Below are positions 15,193 to 28,330 of a stretch of 64,000 nt of DNA, piece after piece. The first letter of the stretch is position 1. Every line of letters begins with the position of its first letter. Location: assembly GCF_020085105.1 (NCBI RefSeq), contig NC_058056.1, positions 20,225,429 through 20,289,428 on the forward strand, in the 5' to 3' direction. Position numbers and translations under genes: made by a program. Under the pieces are notes generated by a model that did no database searches, had not been told where the DNA came from, and worked only from the letters and a program-made list of their open reading frames with translations. This DNA comes from Siniperca chuatsi (taxonomy: Eukaryota > Chordata > Actinopteri > Centrarchiformes > Sinipercidae).

Positions 15193-16815
15193 GAGGCTGG
15201 GACTCAAAAAACAGACAGCTCGGTGCTGATTGAATGTGATGGCTGATCATTGTGTCTGTCCAACCTGTACCCCCCACCCCCCAGAGGGGAGGAAAATCTA
15301 AGGCAGCTATGGGGTCTGTCCTGTCCTGTAACCTGCTCTTCTTCTGTGTTGGAAAATGCTGAGTAGTAAGACTAGCATGGGTGTGCCAAAGCCTCCTGTA
15401 TTGTGCCTGTGTGCCAGTGTGTATTGTTACCTGCCTGTAGTTAAACACTTATACTCGGTTCCAAGGCTGTACTTCAGAGGTGCTTTTTGTTCATAGACCA
15501 CAGACATACTGTAAGAGGCAATAGGAACCCATACCAGGTTTTGTGTTTGTTAGTGTGTGCACACAATTATAGATTTGAGTGTGTGTGTGTATGTGTGATT
15601 ATTGGTGCGTAACGATAACTGCATCATTATATCTCAGTCACTTGTCACAGCATTTTCCATGTTTGAGTATTACTCCATGTATGTTTAAGAAATGCATAAT
15701 TGGTATTAGGACGGCCCTTACTAATCTTTAACCCTGTATGTGTTCACACCTTAATTGTGAATTAATCTTATGACTAATCTATGGAGAAGTTCTGTCTCAC
15801 ACAAGACTGTATGCCTTTTCTATCTCGTTAACTCACTCAATCCAAGTACTGTCAGCTAATAATGAATTTGTCTTAATGAACTTGACTGATGCAGGCATTG
15901 TACAGGCAGCAAAATAATGTCAAAGCACTTGGCTGGCTCCACGGTTTCTCTGTGTGTAAGTGTGTGTGTGAGTGTGTATGCGCCTGCTGAGATTTACTGT
16001 AATGTGAGTTGGGAGGCGTATGGTGGGTTGTAAGCACTTAGTCTGATTGATTGGCCAAATTACAACTAAAACCATTCTTGGTTACCATAGCAATAGGATC
16101 ACCAACAAGAAGCCTCCCATCTCTCGTGCACACGCAGTTGTTTACAGTATTGCCATTTATATAGACTATAACTGACTGTCTTCTAAAATATTACACCATT
16201 ATGTTTTGATTATGGGATTGTACATGACTGTGTGTGTTTAGATAAACTGAAGCCATAGGTTGTCATTAACAAGACAAAATATCTTCTGCGTGTGCATTTT
16301 CCCCCCTGTTGTAGTGTCCTGACTGATTAGAGACCAACTCAGAGACTATTTTTGATACCAAATGTTTGAGATTTGGTACCGCTGTCTTTTTTTTGTCTTT
16401 TGGTTAAAGCACCTTGAAGCCCTCCTATAACTCAAGAGGCTGTGTATTGTCTGTGTTTGTGTTTACTGTCTCAGCTGTAACTACAACATGTTTGTCAGTC
16501 CAGTCATGGTGACCAAAAAGAGACTGAAGGAGAGAGAGGACTCAGGCCGACCAAACAAACACCTTGGTTCTCCACTCATAGACCAGGAAGTAGCAGGTGG
16601 ATTACAGTATGATCAGAAAATCTGGTCTATCTTCCTGCGTGTGTGTATGTTTCAAAATGTATTTCTTTTGGGCATTACTTGAACCCTGATTAGTTTTTGG
16701 TATTTTTTTTTTAATGTAAAAACTCTTGTTTGAGGAGTGACTCTTGTTATTGCTGAAACATTCACTGCCATAATATGGAAACATGTAATACAACATGAAT
16801 TAAATCATAGTTTTT
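15193..16815 (+). other. msl2: 3' UTR of msl2
   Basis: A long non-coding tail after the stop at 15190-15192. ATTAAA at 16799-16804 is followed within about 25-45 bp by T/GT-rich sequence ('cagttttgtgtctttttgtg'), so it is a good candidate end. It includes short GT runs near 15580 and 15960. Confidence 0.5.
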
Positions 16816-17204
16816 TACTTTTTCAGTTTTGTGTCTTTTTGTGTAGAGAGATATTTGACTCAAGTTTACTTTAAAACTTGGTCCCAGATGGGTGCAGACA
16901 GGGGAGAACTGTGAACACAGCAGTGGATGAAGATTTGTAGTTGAGGCTAATAAGCTTTTTTTCCTTTCTTGCACAAACTGGGAAGAATCTGGAAAATGGA
17001 CAATTATTGTTTACCCTGATAAATGTGACTGTTTTATACCGTATTTCCCATTCAATGATGGGAGAGTTAGGAAAACCTAAAAATAATGGACCAATCCAGG
17101 TTGGTCATTTTGCTACACCTCCATTACCACATATACTGCGCAACTAAAATCTTCAAATTAGTTAAAAATATTAAGACCTTTGGAAAGTAAGTAATCTGTA
17201 CAGG

Positions 17205-17795
17205 AACCTTGAGTATAACAAGACTAAGTCTACAGATATGCTAGCAGCTCTGTGAGGCTGCACATAGGCACATCGGTACATTGAGTTAAATGCTAACTTC
17301 AACAAGCTCACAATGAAAATGCTAACATGCTTAGCAGGAATAATATTTACCATGTTTACCATCTTATTTTAGTGTGTTAGCATGCTAACATTTGCTAATG
17401 AGCACTAAATACAAAATACAGGTAATGGGAATGTTATTTGTAGGTATTTGGTCATCAACCAAAGTATTGGACAAAGTAAAATTTTGACCTGATGATGGCA
17501 CTTAATTAAAAGGTAAGGCAACACCAAAATTATTACAATTACCCCTGAAGGGGACATGGATGTCTGAACCAAATTTAATATAAATTCATCCAATAGTTGT
17601 TGAGACATTTCACTCTAAGCCACAAATGTCAACCCCATGGTGGCCCTTGAGGAAATGTCAGGGAATCACCAAAGTCATTAGGATTCATCGTCTGTGGACC
17701 ATGAATGTCTTCAAATTTCCACTGCAATTCATTAAATAGTTGCTGAAATATTGCCACCCATAGAGCCATGCCGCTAGCCAGCATGGCTAAGTGAT
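17205..17795. repeat. Family D repeat, copy 1
   Basis: About 590 bp matching 30255-30815 in the same orientation and order. Shared landmarks are 'gctctgtgagg', 'aatgctaacatgct', 'tgctaacatttgc', 'gtttggtcat'/'atttggtcat', 'gagacatttcactc', 'ccacaaatgtcaacc' and 'agagccat...agcatggctaa'. A partial inverted copy is at 41140-41245. No transposase or reverse-transcriptase frame is seen. It fills the gap between the msl2 and tnfsf10 3' ends. Confidence 0.75.
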
Positions 17796-18009
17796 GCAAT
17801 ATGTGGATTGTTTTTTTCACTTTGCCTTATTATTATTAAGACCATTCATACTAGATCATTGATTCTCTTTAAGGCCGCAGGACATTGCGAACTGTGTCAC
17901 GCCACACATTCATTCAAGACATTGCACAAAGAGGAAATTGAACCATAAGTACTGTAAACAAAAAATACGCTGCATTCATAATATTGAGCTTTTGAGCATG
18001 TTTTGATAC

Positions 18010-18560
18010 TTATTTTTAATAAAAAAAGACCAGTTAAGTGTCATGTGTCCAACAGCACTGTCATTTCCTGGGCATAACAAGTCAACTGTTTGACCTGCAG
18101 GCAAAACAGCTCACTCTGTTCTCAATAGAAGTCATTCACACATGAGAGCACAACATTTAATCTGTATCTATTGTACTGCTCCAAATGCCCAGTACTCCGA
18201 ATGCACCACATAGTCCATGTTTGCTCTGTCATACAGTAAATTCTGTTTACCAGCCTTAAAAACAGAGTTAAAAACCTAGGTGAGGTTTAACTGTGACTGC
18301 TGGAGTAAATACACAGCAAATGGCTCTTCTTCCTCGCCATTTTGGGTCACTGAGTCTGCCAGCAGCTCAGTTCGATCATATCCCTACAGCTCCATGGTCC
18401 TGAAGAAGTCCTTTGCACTCCTCAGAGTGCATTCTTATTCACCAATCCTGTACCCTCAGACAGCTGCTCATATTATCAAGCAAACCCCTGACATTTGGGT
18501 TACGTTCTGTTGATGTCTATATCAATGTCCTGGACATTTCTAATCCAAGGTTCCCACTCT
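18010..18560 (-). other. tnfsf10: 3' UTR of tnfsf10
   Basis: Sequence after the tnfsf10 stop at 18561-18563. On the - strand ATTAAA (seen as TTTAAT at 18015-18020) is the nearest plausible polyadenylation signal. The exact end is uncertain. Confidence 0.4.
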
Positions 18561-21500
18561 TTAGCCCACAAGGAAGGCCCCAAAGTAGCTTGCCCTCCCG
18601 TCCATCTCCATGGTGCTGGCATTGCTAACAGTGATGAAGAGGCGGTCAGCAGGCTGTAGAAAGGCAGTTCCGGCCTGATGCAGGGAGAAGAGACCAGGCT
18701 CTGGACCCCGAGGCCAGCAGGCACTCCGGGACGATTTCATTAGCAGGATGGGCACAGTGTAGGAACTCATCTGTGGACCATATCACAAAAACAAGATCAA
18801 AACCTACATAAACAAAGCATTACATTATACATTATATTAGCATATAGCATTGATTTATAAGCATTATATCTTTCTGATACCGTCTTAAATGAATAGTTTC
18901 ATTTCTTACTTTTGGTGCATTCAAGGACACTCTGACATTTGAGGTTTGAGAGTTGGCTTGCATTCACGAGCTGTGTTATCAAATAATTATTACCCACAAT
19001 AAACTGACTGAATTTGCTTCACTTTGTGCAGCCTGACATTGTATTCTGTTGACAAGACACCTCGAACTGCAAACAAGGTCGGTTATTACTCTTTGTATTG
19101 TGCATTTTTAATCCATGGAGGTTTTATGTTTGTAAAACTTTCCCAGAGCCTAGCAAAGTGATTTTTATTTGTGTTACGTTATCCCAGTGTAAAGTCTATG
19201 GGCCGAGTGGGAAACCTGGAAGCTAGAAAACTTTTTTGGCTTATGCGCCAGGCAAGCAATTTTCATTCAAGTGAGTGATTGAAAAGGTTGCTGTTCGGCA
19301 GCCTACTCTCAACTCCAGATGCTGAAATGTCCTTGAACAGCTCGAAGATTTCAAACAGTCCTTGTTCACTATTGTATTACCACGCAATGATAACATGACG
19401 TTAACTGAATCAAATTATGGCTAAATGTTCATTGTAATGGATAATCTATCTCAAGCATGTTCCAATTCCAGGTATTATCCTTTAATAGGGTGCAGAATGC
19501 CTAACCTTCTTGTAGATATACTGGACAAGCTGTACTCCTTCCTCCTCTTTTGTTTCCCCTGTCTCCCCCTTTGCCTCCCCATCTGTCTCCCCCGTGGAGG
19601 GCAGTCTGAAATAGGTCTGTGCATAGATGTAGTAGAGGCCTGCTCTGGGCACCAGCAGCTCTCCTCCCCTCAGCTCCATGTTCTGCAGGAAGGACAAACC
19701 TCTCTGGCCCTCCCACGCTCTGATTCGCTCCCCCAGGTACCCCCTGCTGCTCCGCGAGCCTGCAACCGCACATAAAATCACACAAACAAGCAGAAACTCG
19801 CACATAAACACAACGACTAAGGCCATTCACTATGATGCAAGATCATTTGAGATTACAGGGTGGAGTGTTGACTGAGTATAAACAGTCACTGCTATTCAAA
19901 TAAGGAACAAATGTAAATAAGGTGTACAATTATACAATAATATTGACCAGCCACAGACCAGTGGCTGCCCAACAACGATTGCTTCTCTGATAGGCTAAAA
20001 TAATACTCAGCTATGTGTGCTAAAAAAACATTCATTGTTTTTCTTTCTGCAATGATACTTTGATCTGCAAAGTTCACTGACAACAACCACATGTTAGAGC
20101 ACCAGAAGGAACAGATGAGATCCAGCCACGCTGAGGGATGTGTATGTGTGTAAAGAAAGAAGGTTGACCAACCTTCTAGTTTTATGATATTCAGTAATAT
20201 ATTCCTTATGGACAACAAAATCCTTATATTTTTAACAAGTCCAATGAAAATACTCTCAATACTTTTCAACTTCTCCATTCTGTCTGTGGCTATCAGCCTC
20301 GAGCACATTTGTTCCCATTATAGACACAAATCTTTAAAAACGCGTCAAAAATATATACTTTCATTTTTTTAAAAGGGTAAATAATTTCCTAAAACAGCTG
20401 GGCACTGTAGTTTTCAGCAAACTTTGCTCAAACAGGTGTGGTGGTAAATAGTGCATCTGTTGGGGACTATTTTCCACCACGGATCAATACACATTTGGTG
20501 CTCTAGTAAGTGTTTAAGGCAGCAGGACGTGTATGTGGGATTGACTCAAAATAAACTACAGTGCCCAGGTTTATTATAATTAAGGAATATGTCACCCAAT
20601 GCAGCGGTGTGGCCCACTGATGTGTTTTTAATTGTTTTTGGACAATGATGGTGCTCTATGGCTCAGAATAATAAGATATATCAAGCTTTGGCTACATGGG
20701 CAATGCTTGTTAGTAGGATCAGTTCATTGCTGATTTTAGTCATTTCATGGAATTTATTCACAATAAATAAATAAATAATAAATAGGGAACATTACCAGAC
20801 TTATTCTTTAAAGGCAACAGTGTAGAATTACAAAAACTTTGACTTTGGCGTCCCCCAGTGGTAGTATCAAAAAAGACACTGTGGCAGATAGTAATGCATG
20901 CTGCTTCCCCACATCCCCCCTCCTTCCCACAGACCTCACTGAGGATACAGAGATGAATGGTCTGAGGGCAGCACATAGACTGCACTAATTTTCAAGATTC
21001 AAATAATTATTTGTCACTTACTCATATGAATAAGGATATTAATAACATATATTATTATCATATTACTCATTTTAATGGGGATTTTAACAAGTTTCTAGAA
21101 ACAAAAACTTAAAAACTCAGAACAATTTGAAAAATGCTATGGCTTTGAATGGAGTGAAACCAAATGTATTTGTAACTGGCTCAACTAAATGAAAATAAAA
21201 ACGAAATGAAATTAAAAAGTTTTTTTAATTGCTGAGTACCTTGCATCATTCAAAAACGAATTAAAATGGTTGAATGGTTGAACTTTAATTTAATGACTTG
21301 TGGTGGGATGCTTTTTCCTCCTTGTTAGAGATGTGTGTTTCCCAGAATTTGGTGATAAAATAAACATCTTCTGAGTAAAAGAGTTGAAAACTAGGGGTGT
21401 TTTCATGGTCAAGTGGTCTATCACACATATCGTAATCGTACAAGTTGCATGCTATCGCCTCTGTCTGCTAAATGAATGTGAAAATGCCATAAAACGAATC

Positions 21501-24477
21501 ATAAAAACATTAAAATTGTATCAGTTTAGGACTGCCACACACCTGGAATTTCTGAAGATACTGTATATGTTTGTTTAATATTGGGACACAGAGTAAGTGA
21601 GACATTGACTAGTCAAAAAGACAACTACAAGACACTTTGACAAGGATAAAGCAGCTGAACATCTGCAGGTCCTGACAAACATGCAGGTATGAAGATGTTA
21701 CTGAATCTGAGAGCAGCCTGGGAAGCCATGAAGCACATTCCTCACTCTGGAAAGGTATGGGTGAAGCAACATAGTACTCGCAGGTGTGTGAACATCGTGA
21801 TTATGTGTCAGGAAATCACGAGCCCTGTGTTCAAGAAGTCAGATATGCTTTCCAGGACTTCATTCCAAATGTAACTGACTCTACTTGGTGTTCATACTGG
21901 ATATTTTACTTCTGTACAACATTAAAGGATCCTCACCATCTGCTGTTGGAGGCTCTGTGGACGAGGTGACACCAGTCACATGGGCAGCAACTTTAGGAAG
22001 AGGGACCCCTCGGACCCCAGGGCTCAGGATAGGCATCACTCCTGTCAGCTTATCTGTGAAAACACAGGCAGATAAGAAAAACACGCAGGACATTTTTAGT
22101 GGATAAAGACATACTTACTTCAATTAGTAGTAATTGATAGTGAATGGAGGGATTGTTCTCACCTCTCATGGCAGTGGATATCTCCTTCTGGAATCTATCA
22201 GCCATCGTCTGGAAGAAAAACACCCAGAGAGACAGAAAGAAAAAGAGAGTGAATGGGTGGCAAGTTAAAGTATCTTGTCCTCTTCAGTTATTATGCCTTT
22301 TGGGTATCTTTAGATCGAAATTAACAACATTCAGTAATTCACCAGGGACCTTGTCACCCCCATGAATCAGTCCTGACTCTGGGTCATAGCAGTATTCCCC
22401 TGTGGGTGGTGTCTGAGTAACTGCATTTAATGTACAAACAAATTATAAGTCTAATTTCTGAAAATGCTGCAACATTGTGGACAGAACATGTACTGTGTGG
22501 ACAATCCTGTAAAAAATGGCCACTGGTGTCTTAAATATGATAAAAAGAAGAACCAAATTAACCCTGCACTCAAAAAACAACAGATAATGGAAGAATTTAA
22601 GTTTTATAAAAAAAAAAATCAAAAAAATCAAAAACCTTCTCTATGTGGTAGTGGAGCTGTTGCGTGACTTGCCAGCAGGGGTCGCTCTTCTTGTCCTCTG
22701 CTGAATCTTCAAAGTCAGAGCGCAGATTTGCATTAATCAGACAGGAAACGCTACTCTGGGAGAAACTCTCCTGCATCTGTCAACATAAAATTAGTAAAAC
22801 AAACAATGCAACCAACGATTATCTTCATTGTCGATTCATCTGTTAATTATTTTCTTGATTAACTGATAATACAGTGAGGAACAACAACAGCAAATATTTG
22901 GTATTTTTGCTGGAAAAATTACTGAAACAATTCATTGATTATCAAAATGGTTTAATAGATAGCAAAGCATAGTTTCATGTGGCTTTTGGCTTCGACAATA
23001 TGGTGGCAACACATCATTACAATGAAAATAATGATACTTCAATACATATTTTTAATCTTGATTAATTAAAAAACTCAAAATATTCTTTGTCAGAGTAATA
23101 GTCCCTTGGTTATTTAACAAAATATACAGAAGTTGTACAGGTGGATGCCAATTAGTGCATTAATATGCAATTAACTCTGACGTGGTCACAGGTGAGGTGG
23201 GCATTTTACTGGGACTCAGCCAATCAGAACTCAGCACCAGATCTATCAGCTTTTTCAAAAAGCTTTTTCTGCTTGTCATAATGTCTGCTCGAGCCTGAGA
23301 TGTGTTGCTTTAGGGTGTCACAACCCCTGAGTCCTGACTAGTCTCATTTCCTGCCATTGTTTTCTGTTATCTACTCTGCCAACTTTCTCCTCTCTCATTG
23401 TCCCACGTTAGAATGGTAGAAATTCTTGCATAACTGGGACTTTTAGCTCATATGACCTAATAAACTTCTCTAAAATATGAATCTTGCAGTATTTAATCCC
23501 TGAAGGAACAGAAAGTGTGTCTGCAGAAGATTATTCAAGTTGTTAACGACCACTTCATTGTTACGTATTAATGTCTGGGTCAGAGCTGGCCCTACCTTAA
23601 GCGATATAAGCAGTTGCTTAGGGGGCCCCCTAGAAAAGATTTTTTTTAATGAACATGAGATCATAACGAAACAAAAATTGACATTTCGTGCCATTTTTGC
23701 CAACAAATAGTGACAAAACAATAAGCTCAGAAACGAGCGAAATGGAAAATTTAGGTAGTAATAGTAATTTCTTTATACTTCCTCATCTGACTTCCTCCTT
23801 TGATCCCACCATAATTACTGAGGCCACTAGAGGTCGCCTCCTAATGATAAACTTAACTGTCTCTTGGCTCCCTATTACGTGGGTTATATACCAATTATAG
23901 TGCATTACATTTCATAGGTACAACTATGAAAAGTGAATGAGAACTGCCTCTGCTGCTAATAGGTCCTACTTTAGTCTTTTCATGCTTATTTGTACATTAT
24001 GTGTGCTTAAACTAATATTTACAGTATACAAGTTGGTTCAGCGCAAACACGTTACAATGAGGGGGGCCCCCAAACCAAATCCTGCCCCCAAAGGTCTATG
24101 GCCAGCCCTGTCTGGGGTACTAAATAGTGAGTTCAAGGTGGTATTTTTAATGTCCCATTCTTATAATCGTATGGAGACTCATAAAATTGTGTCCCTGTGG
24201 TACCCCTGCATAATGAATGGTACATAACTATGAAGCTCTGTGTTGTAGCTAAAGTTAATTTGTCATTGTTAAAATATGTGTCAAACCTCCCCTTTCCCCC
24301 AGTGAGACGGCAGTCACTTTGATGCTATCATTATCTGAAGGGGAAGACAAACGCATATCTTACCGTGCTCAGGACTTTGTTGAAGTACATAAAACTGACG
24401 GCAACCGCGATGGTCTGGAGGAGGATTGCTGCGAGTATGATGAGCCCCAGACACTGGAGAGAAACAGAAATGGCCAT
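18561..24477 (-). CDS. tnfsf10: TRAIL-type TNF ligand, 6 exons, 293 aa, complete
   Basis: Type II membrane cytokine; TRAIL trimers bind death receptors and trigger apoptosis. Exons in transcript order: 24364-24477, 22636-22776, 22163-22208, 21937-22053, 19506-19759, 18561-18770 (882 nt, consistent phases, GT-AG). Residues about 8-30 form the signal anchor. PCWQV in exon 2 (72-76), VAAHVTG (122-128), the core LYYIYAQTYFR (181-191), PILLMKSSRSACW (231-243) and the terminal SYFGAFLVG match mammalian TRAIL closely. Cys242 corresponds to the TRAIL-specific zinc-binding cysteine (human Cys230). An acidic GET/EAK-rich insert (about 195-213) lengthens a surface loop compared with human (281 aa). An in-frame ATG at 24546 would add 23 residues; I prefer 24477 because it places the membrane anchor as in mammals. 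Teleosts have more than one TRAIL-like gene, so the paralogue is not fixed. Confidence 0.93.
20834..20905. repeat. Short dispersed repeat G, copy 2
   Basis: Matches 342-413 in the same orientation, with 'agacactgtggcaga' followed by 'tagtaatgcatgctgcttcc'. It lies in the long tnfsf10 intron 4 (19760-21936). The rest of that intron shows no exon. Confidence 0.6.
22806..22965. repeat. Family A MITE, copy 3, in tnfsf10 intron 1
   Basis: Begins 'tgcaaccaacgattatcttc' and 'attgtcgattcatctgttaa', the left end of the family, and decays into 'aacaattcattgattatcaa'. Confidence 0.55.
23581..24110. mobile_element. Non-autonomous hAT-like DNA transposon, 530 bp
   Basis: The left end is CAGAGCTGGCCCTACCTTAA and the right end, read on the other strand, is CAGGGCTGGCCATAGACCTT. 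Both sides also carry a 'gggggcccc' block about 40-50 bp in. The flanks are 'gtctgggt' (23573-23580) and 'tctggggt' (24111-24118), compatible with a decayed 8-bp target duplication. The CAGxGCTGGCC terminus resembles hAT/Charlie-type ends of fish elements. The interior has no transposase frame. It lies in tnfsf10 intron 1. Confidence 0.7.
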
Positions 24478-24579
24478 ATCACAGCGCGAGTGTGGCACGC
24501 AAATAAGTTCCGAGAAGCAAGACAACACTTCCAGCAATGGGGACAAGTCAGATCAAGCTCTGCTGCATTTCTGCTCCGG

Positions 24580-24588
24580 AGGGAGAGA

Positions 24589-24627
<39 letters not shown>

Positions 24628-24697
24628 AGGGAGAGAGAGAGAGAGCGAGAGAGCGCGGCAGTTTGTAGTTAGGTGGAGCAGAGAGAGAGAGAGAGAG
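24580..24697. repeat. (GA)n microsatellite upstream of the tnfsf10 start
   Basis: Interrupted GA/GGGA repeat at 24580-24654 and again at 24679-24697, starting about 100 bp upstream of the chosen tnfsf10 ATG. It therefore lies in the 5' UTR or core promoter. The track is purine-rich on the + strand. Confidence 0.8.
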
Positions 24698-27073
24698 TAG
24701 GTATGGAAGATTACAACAGCCTCAAGATGTCACTGTTAATAGATAGAAATGAGCTGGGAGCTAGATGCTGCACATGCAACTTTATGACGCCTTCAAGTGC
24801 TGTCGGAAATATGGAAACTTTGAGTTGAGAGCACATGCACATGTACAACCCAAATAAGAGGCAAATACTATTAATGAAGACAACTTGGGCTGACTGTGTG
24901 AGACATCAGATGACAGCGTATTAAAAGGCTATGACAATAACATGCTGATGCACCTCACATGTGGCCTGATATATTTTGTGAAAGAAACAATGATAATTTG
25001 GATCTTTAAATTGTTCTTTAAATTGTTGAAATATTTTACTCAGATTCCACTTTTTGATACACATACCACTGACAAGATAGTGCAGCATGTCATTGCAGCT
25101 ACAGTATACAACAGATTATTTTCTTTACTTCAAGGTCCATTTAATAACTGTTCTGGAGCATTCAATCATATCACATTATTTTCATCAGCAGATGGAGTTT
25201 CCCAGTTGTCATGTAGTTACATATGTTCAAATTTCCATTTTTTGGAGCACTTTAAGGACATTTGGTCTATGCTTGCTTCAAAAGTTGAGCTTTAAAGTTA
25301 ATTCTATTATTATATTAATATTGCATATTATGTATATATAAAAATAACATTTAAAAGAAAACCAGACATGTTTTACTTTACAGGCTTATAAAAAAGCCCT
25401 ATATCTATCAAGTCATGGTAATAAAAAAAATGTAAGTCCAAAAGTTACTAAACAAACATTCAAACTAATTGTTTTTGAGTATGTGGAGCATAAAGGAACT
25501 TTATATAGATAGAAAAAGTAGATCAGGTTTCTGTGCTGTGTAAAATCCTGTAGTTATGTGAAGCAGATGTTTGTAGAAGGCAGCAGTCTTTCAGTATTTG
25601 ACATTGTTTGCTCCTCTGTGTAGTTCAAAGTAGCTTTGTTCCCATTAAATCCCATTGTCCCAACATCAGCCACAATTTGTAACTGGGTTAATTTACTTAT
25701 TACTTCCCGCAAGAAGCACTTCATTGCATTACAATGATGTATTTTATTAAGATATCTGGCCTTTTGTCTGTATTTTAATCACTCTTTGTTGTAACTTTTC
25801 ATTCTCACAATTTTGTCTGTATAATACTTGGAAGTTCTCTGGTGTTTAAAGGTTAAACAGCTGCAGACAAAGTTAATTAAAGTACAACAAATGCTGTGCA
25901 ATAAGTTACTGTAACTCAAACTTTATTCTCACTCCACTGTTTACTGCTCTTGACTCCTGCATTGCAGATCCAAGTACCTCTGACTGGCTGTTGCTTGATT
26001 AAAAAAGATAAAACAATGTTGTAATGTCATGTTGTCACCAAAATCACTTGATGCGATGAGTTGTATGTATGACAGTCAAAGTCAGAAGTCAAAGCTTGAG
26101 TGGAGCACATGAAGGCAGCATCACTGCATGAAATTTGCAAGTAGCAGATAATCAGCATCTGAAAGTAAGATTAAAAAAGACCTTTTTCTTCTCTTTCCTG
26201 CTATTGTGAAGTGATCTGAGAGAATGCTAGCCGATTAGTGCCAAATGACCCGCCATTGTTAACGCTTCAATGTAGCTCAAAGTAGTATTTGTCACAGGGG
26301 AGTCATTCAATCTGCAGAACTTAACCTTGAATGATTCCTGGTGGTTCCTTTACTTTCATTCCTTTACCTCTAACCCCTGCTCCATTGTCAGTGTGAGGAA
26401 GTGAGAGTGGAGCTGAGAGAGTTCACAGCTCCTGGATGTGGATGACCCTCCCAACAATCAAGACCTGTGTTAAAATGTGTAACACATTCACACTGGCACA
26501 CATGCTGCTATTATGTTCACACAGTCATGCACATGCACCATACATTTCACAGCAGGTTCACAGGTTCACAGAGGTAGGTACTGTACTAGATTAAACTGAA
26601 AATGTTGGAAGTGTAAGAGAGGACAACATCTGAGGAAAATAAGTATTTAGTTTATTAACTTTACTGATTAAAATCTCAAAATGCGGAAGTTAAAGTGATA
26701 AGAGATTCCTGTATTCCCTGAAGTGAGTCAATTCCCAGGCTTGTCAGAGAGAAGTAGAAGAGAAGGTGAGTGGTATTTGAAGACGACTGTCTGGCCTCAG
26801 GCAGGCAAGATGACACCCTGAGAGACATGCCTGTTTACAGTCCCATGGCAAACAGACACACAGAGAGAAGGTATGTGTATGGAATTATTGCAGAAATTAC
26901 AGCCATTTACAACTATGTTCAACTATGTTTTAACATTTTCATCAACGTCCTTTCCTATCATGTTGTATGTTATTTCTTCCTCTTAGGTCCAATCAGCCGG
27001 TGACCATTGACCTCTGTCAGACATGTCCACATGCAACAGGCCCTGACTGGCTTTAATCCCCTGGTGTTTTAAA

Positions 27074-27200
27074 GTTTAAAGGAATAGATTGACATTTTGG
27101 GAAATATGATTATTTGCCTTCTTGCCAAGAGTTAAATGAGAATGTTATGTCTCGTTTGTCTAATCCTTACAAAGTGTAAAAGTAACAAGTTGTGGTTTTA
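27074..27200. repeat. Family C MITE end fragment, copy 2
   Basis: Reads 'aaaggaatagattgacattt', 'tgggaaatatgattatttgc' and 'cttgccaagagttaaatgag'. This is the outer end of the palindromic family whose right end (other strand) at 38.6 kb reads 'aaaggaatagttagatattt' and 'tgggaaatacacttatttgc'. The opposite end is not clear. Confidence 0.6.
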
Positions 27201-28171
27201 TGTGGGGTTATGTGACTATTTCTGTTATATTTTTAATTTTCGGCTGTGGGGAGAGTGAACAGTAAACAATGAAGCTAATATCAATTAGTTAAAATTACAA
27301 ACAATATCGCTAGATTACACACATGCATAGTTTCCTTTGAATCCCTCCTGTGTGTGAAGGCAATTTGACTTCAGTGCTGGAATGGCGGTCTCCGCCACTA
27401 ACCATAAAAACTAATATATAGAAAAGTAAATACAAAATGTAAATACATTGAATTGTTATTGCTGAAAAATGCAGACCACAAATAGGATCAAAATTAGGGT
27501 TTCATTTCATGAAAATTTGAAATGTTTAAAACCCTGAAACTGGAACGTAACTTTGGTTAACACCAAAATCATCAAAAACTTCTGTCTCTCTGTGAGGAAC
27601 ACACAGTCCTGCTGTGAAACTGTTCGACTTAGTGACTCAGAAAAACTATTTTCCAAACCCTGAATCTGAAATCAGTTACAAGAACAATGGGAAACAGGAA
27701 AACAAAAGGAGAGCTGCTGCTTCTCTGGAAATGAAAGCAGTTTTCCCCTGAAGCGAAGAGCTTGAATAATACCCAGAAGACATATAATAGATTTAAAAGA
27801 CAGATCACGCTCCATCCACCCTGCTCTGTCCTCCACTCCCCTTTTCACTCCCCTGAGGCTTCTCCTCCCAATGCTTGTCTTGGTAAAGTCATGGAATCTC
27901 CCTAAATTCCCGTCTGAGCACTACAGCTGCTCATTGTCTCATTTATAAAAGAGAGAGTAATGCTGAAAAATGCTACAGCAGCACAATGCACGCAGCTGCC
28001 AATGAGTTAGTTACTGTGTCAGTGGAAGGGTGTTTCCCTGATAGGAAATTACTGTATATGTGAATGTGGGACCTTAGAAACAGAGCCAGGTCATTCATTT
28101 CTATCATCTATCATTTTTAATGTTAGTATGTTGTTGTTAAATTTAGGGTTAGACTAAGGATTATATTTACA

Positions 28172-28330
28172 CAGTGGTGCAGGTAGAGTTCAGACCCTTT
28201 ACTTAAGTAGAAATAGCAATGCAACAATGTATAAATGCTTCATTACAAGTAACAGTCCTGCATTCAAAAACTTTAATTTACAGAAGGGTTATCAGCTAAA
28301 TGTACCTAAAGTATCAAAGGTATTTAACAT
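28172..28330. repeat. Family B hAT-like element fragment
   Basis: Starts with CAGTGGTGCAGGTAGAGTTC and continues 'ctttacttaagtagaaatag' and 'acaagtaacagtcctgcatt', matching one end of the complete element at 41525-42305. The other end was not found. Confidence 0.65.
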
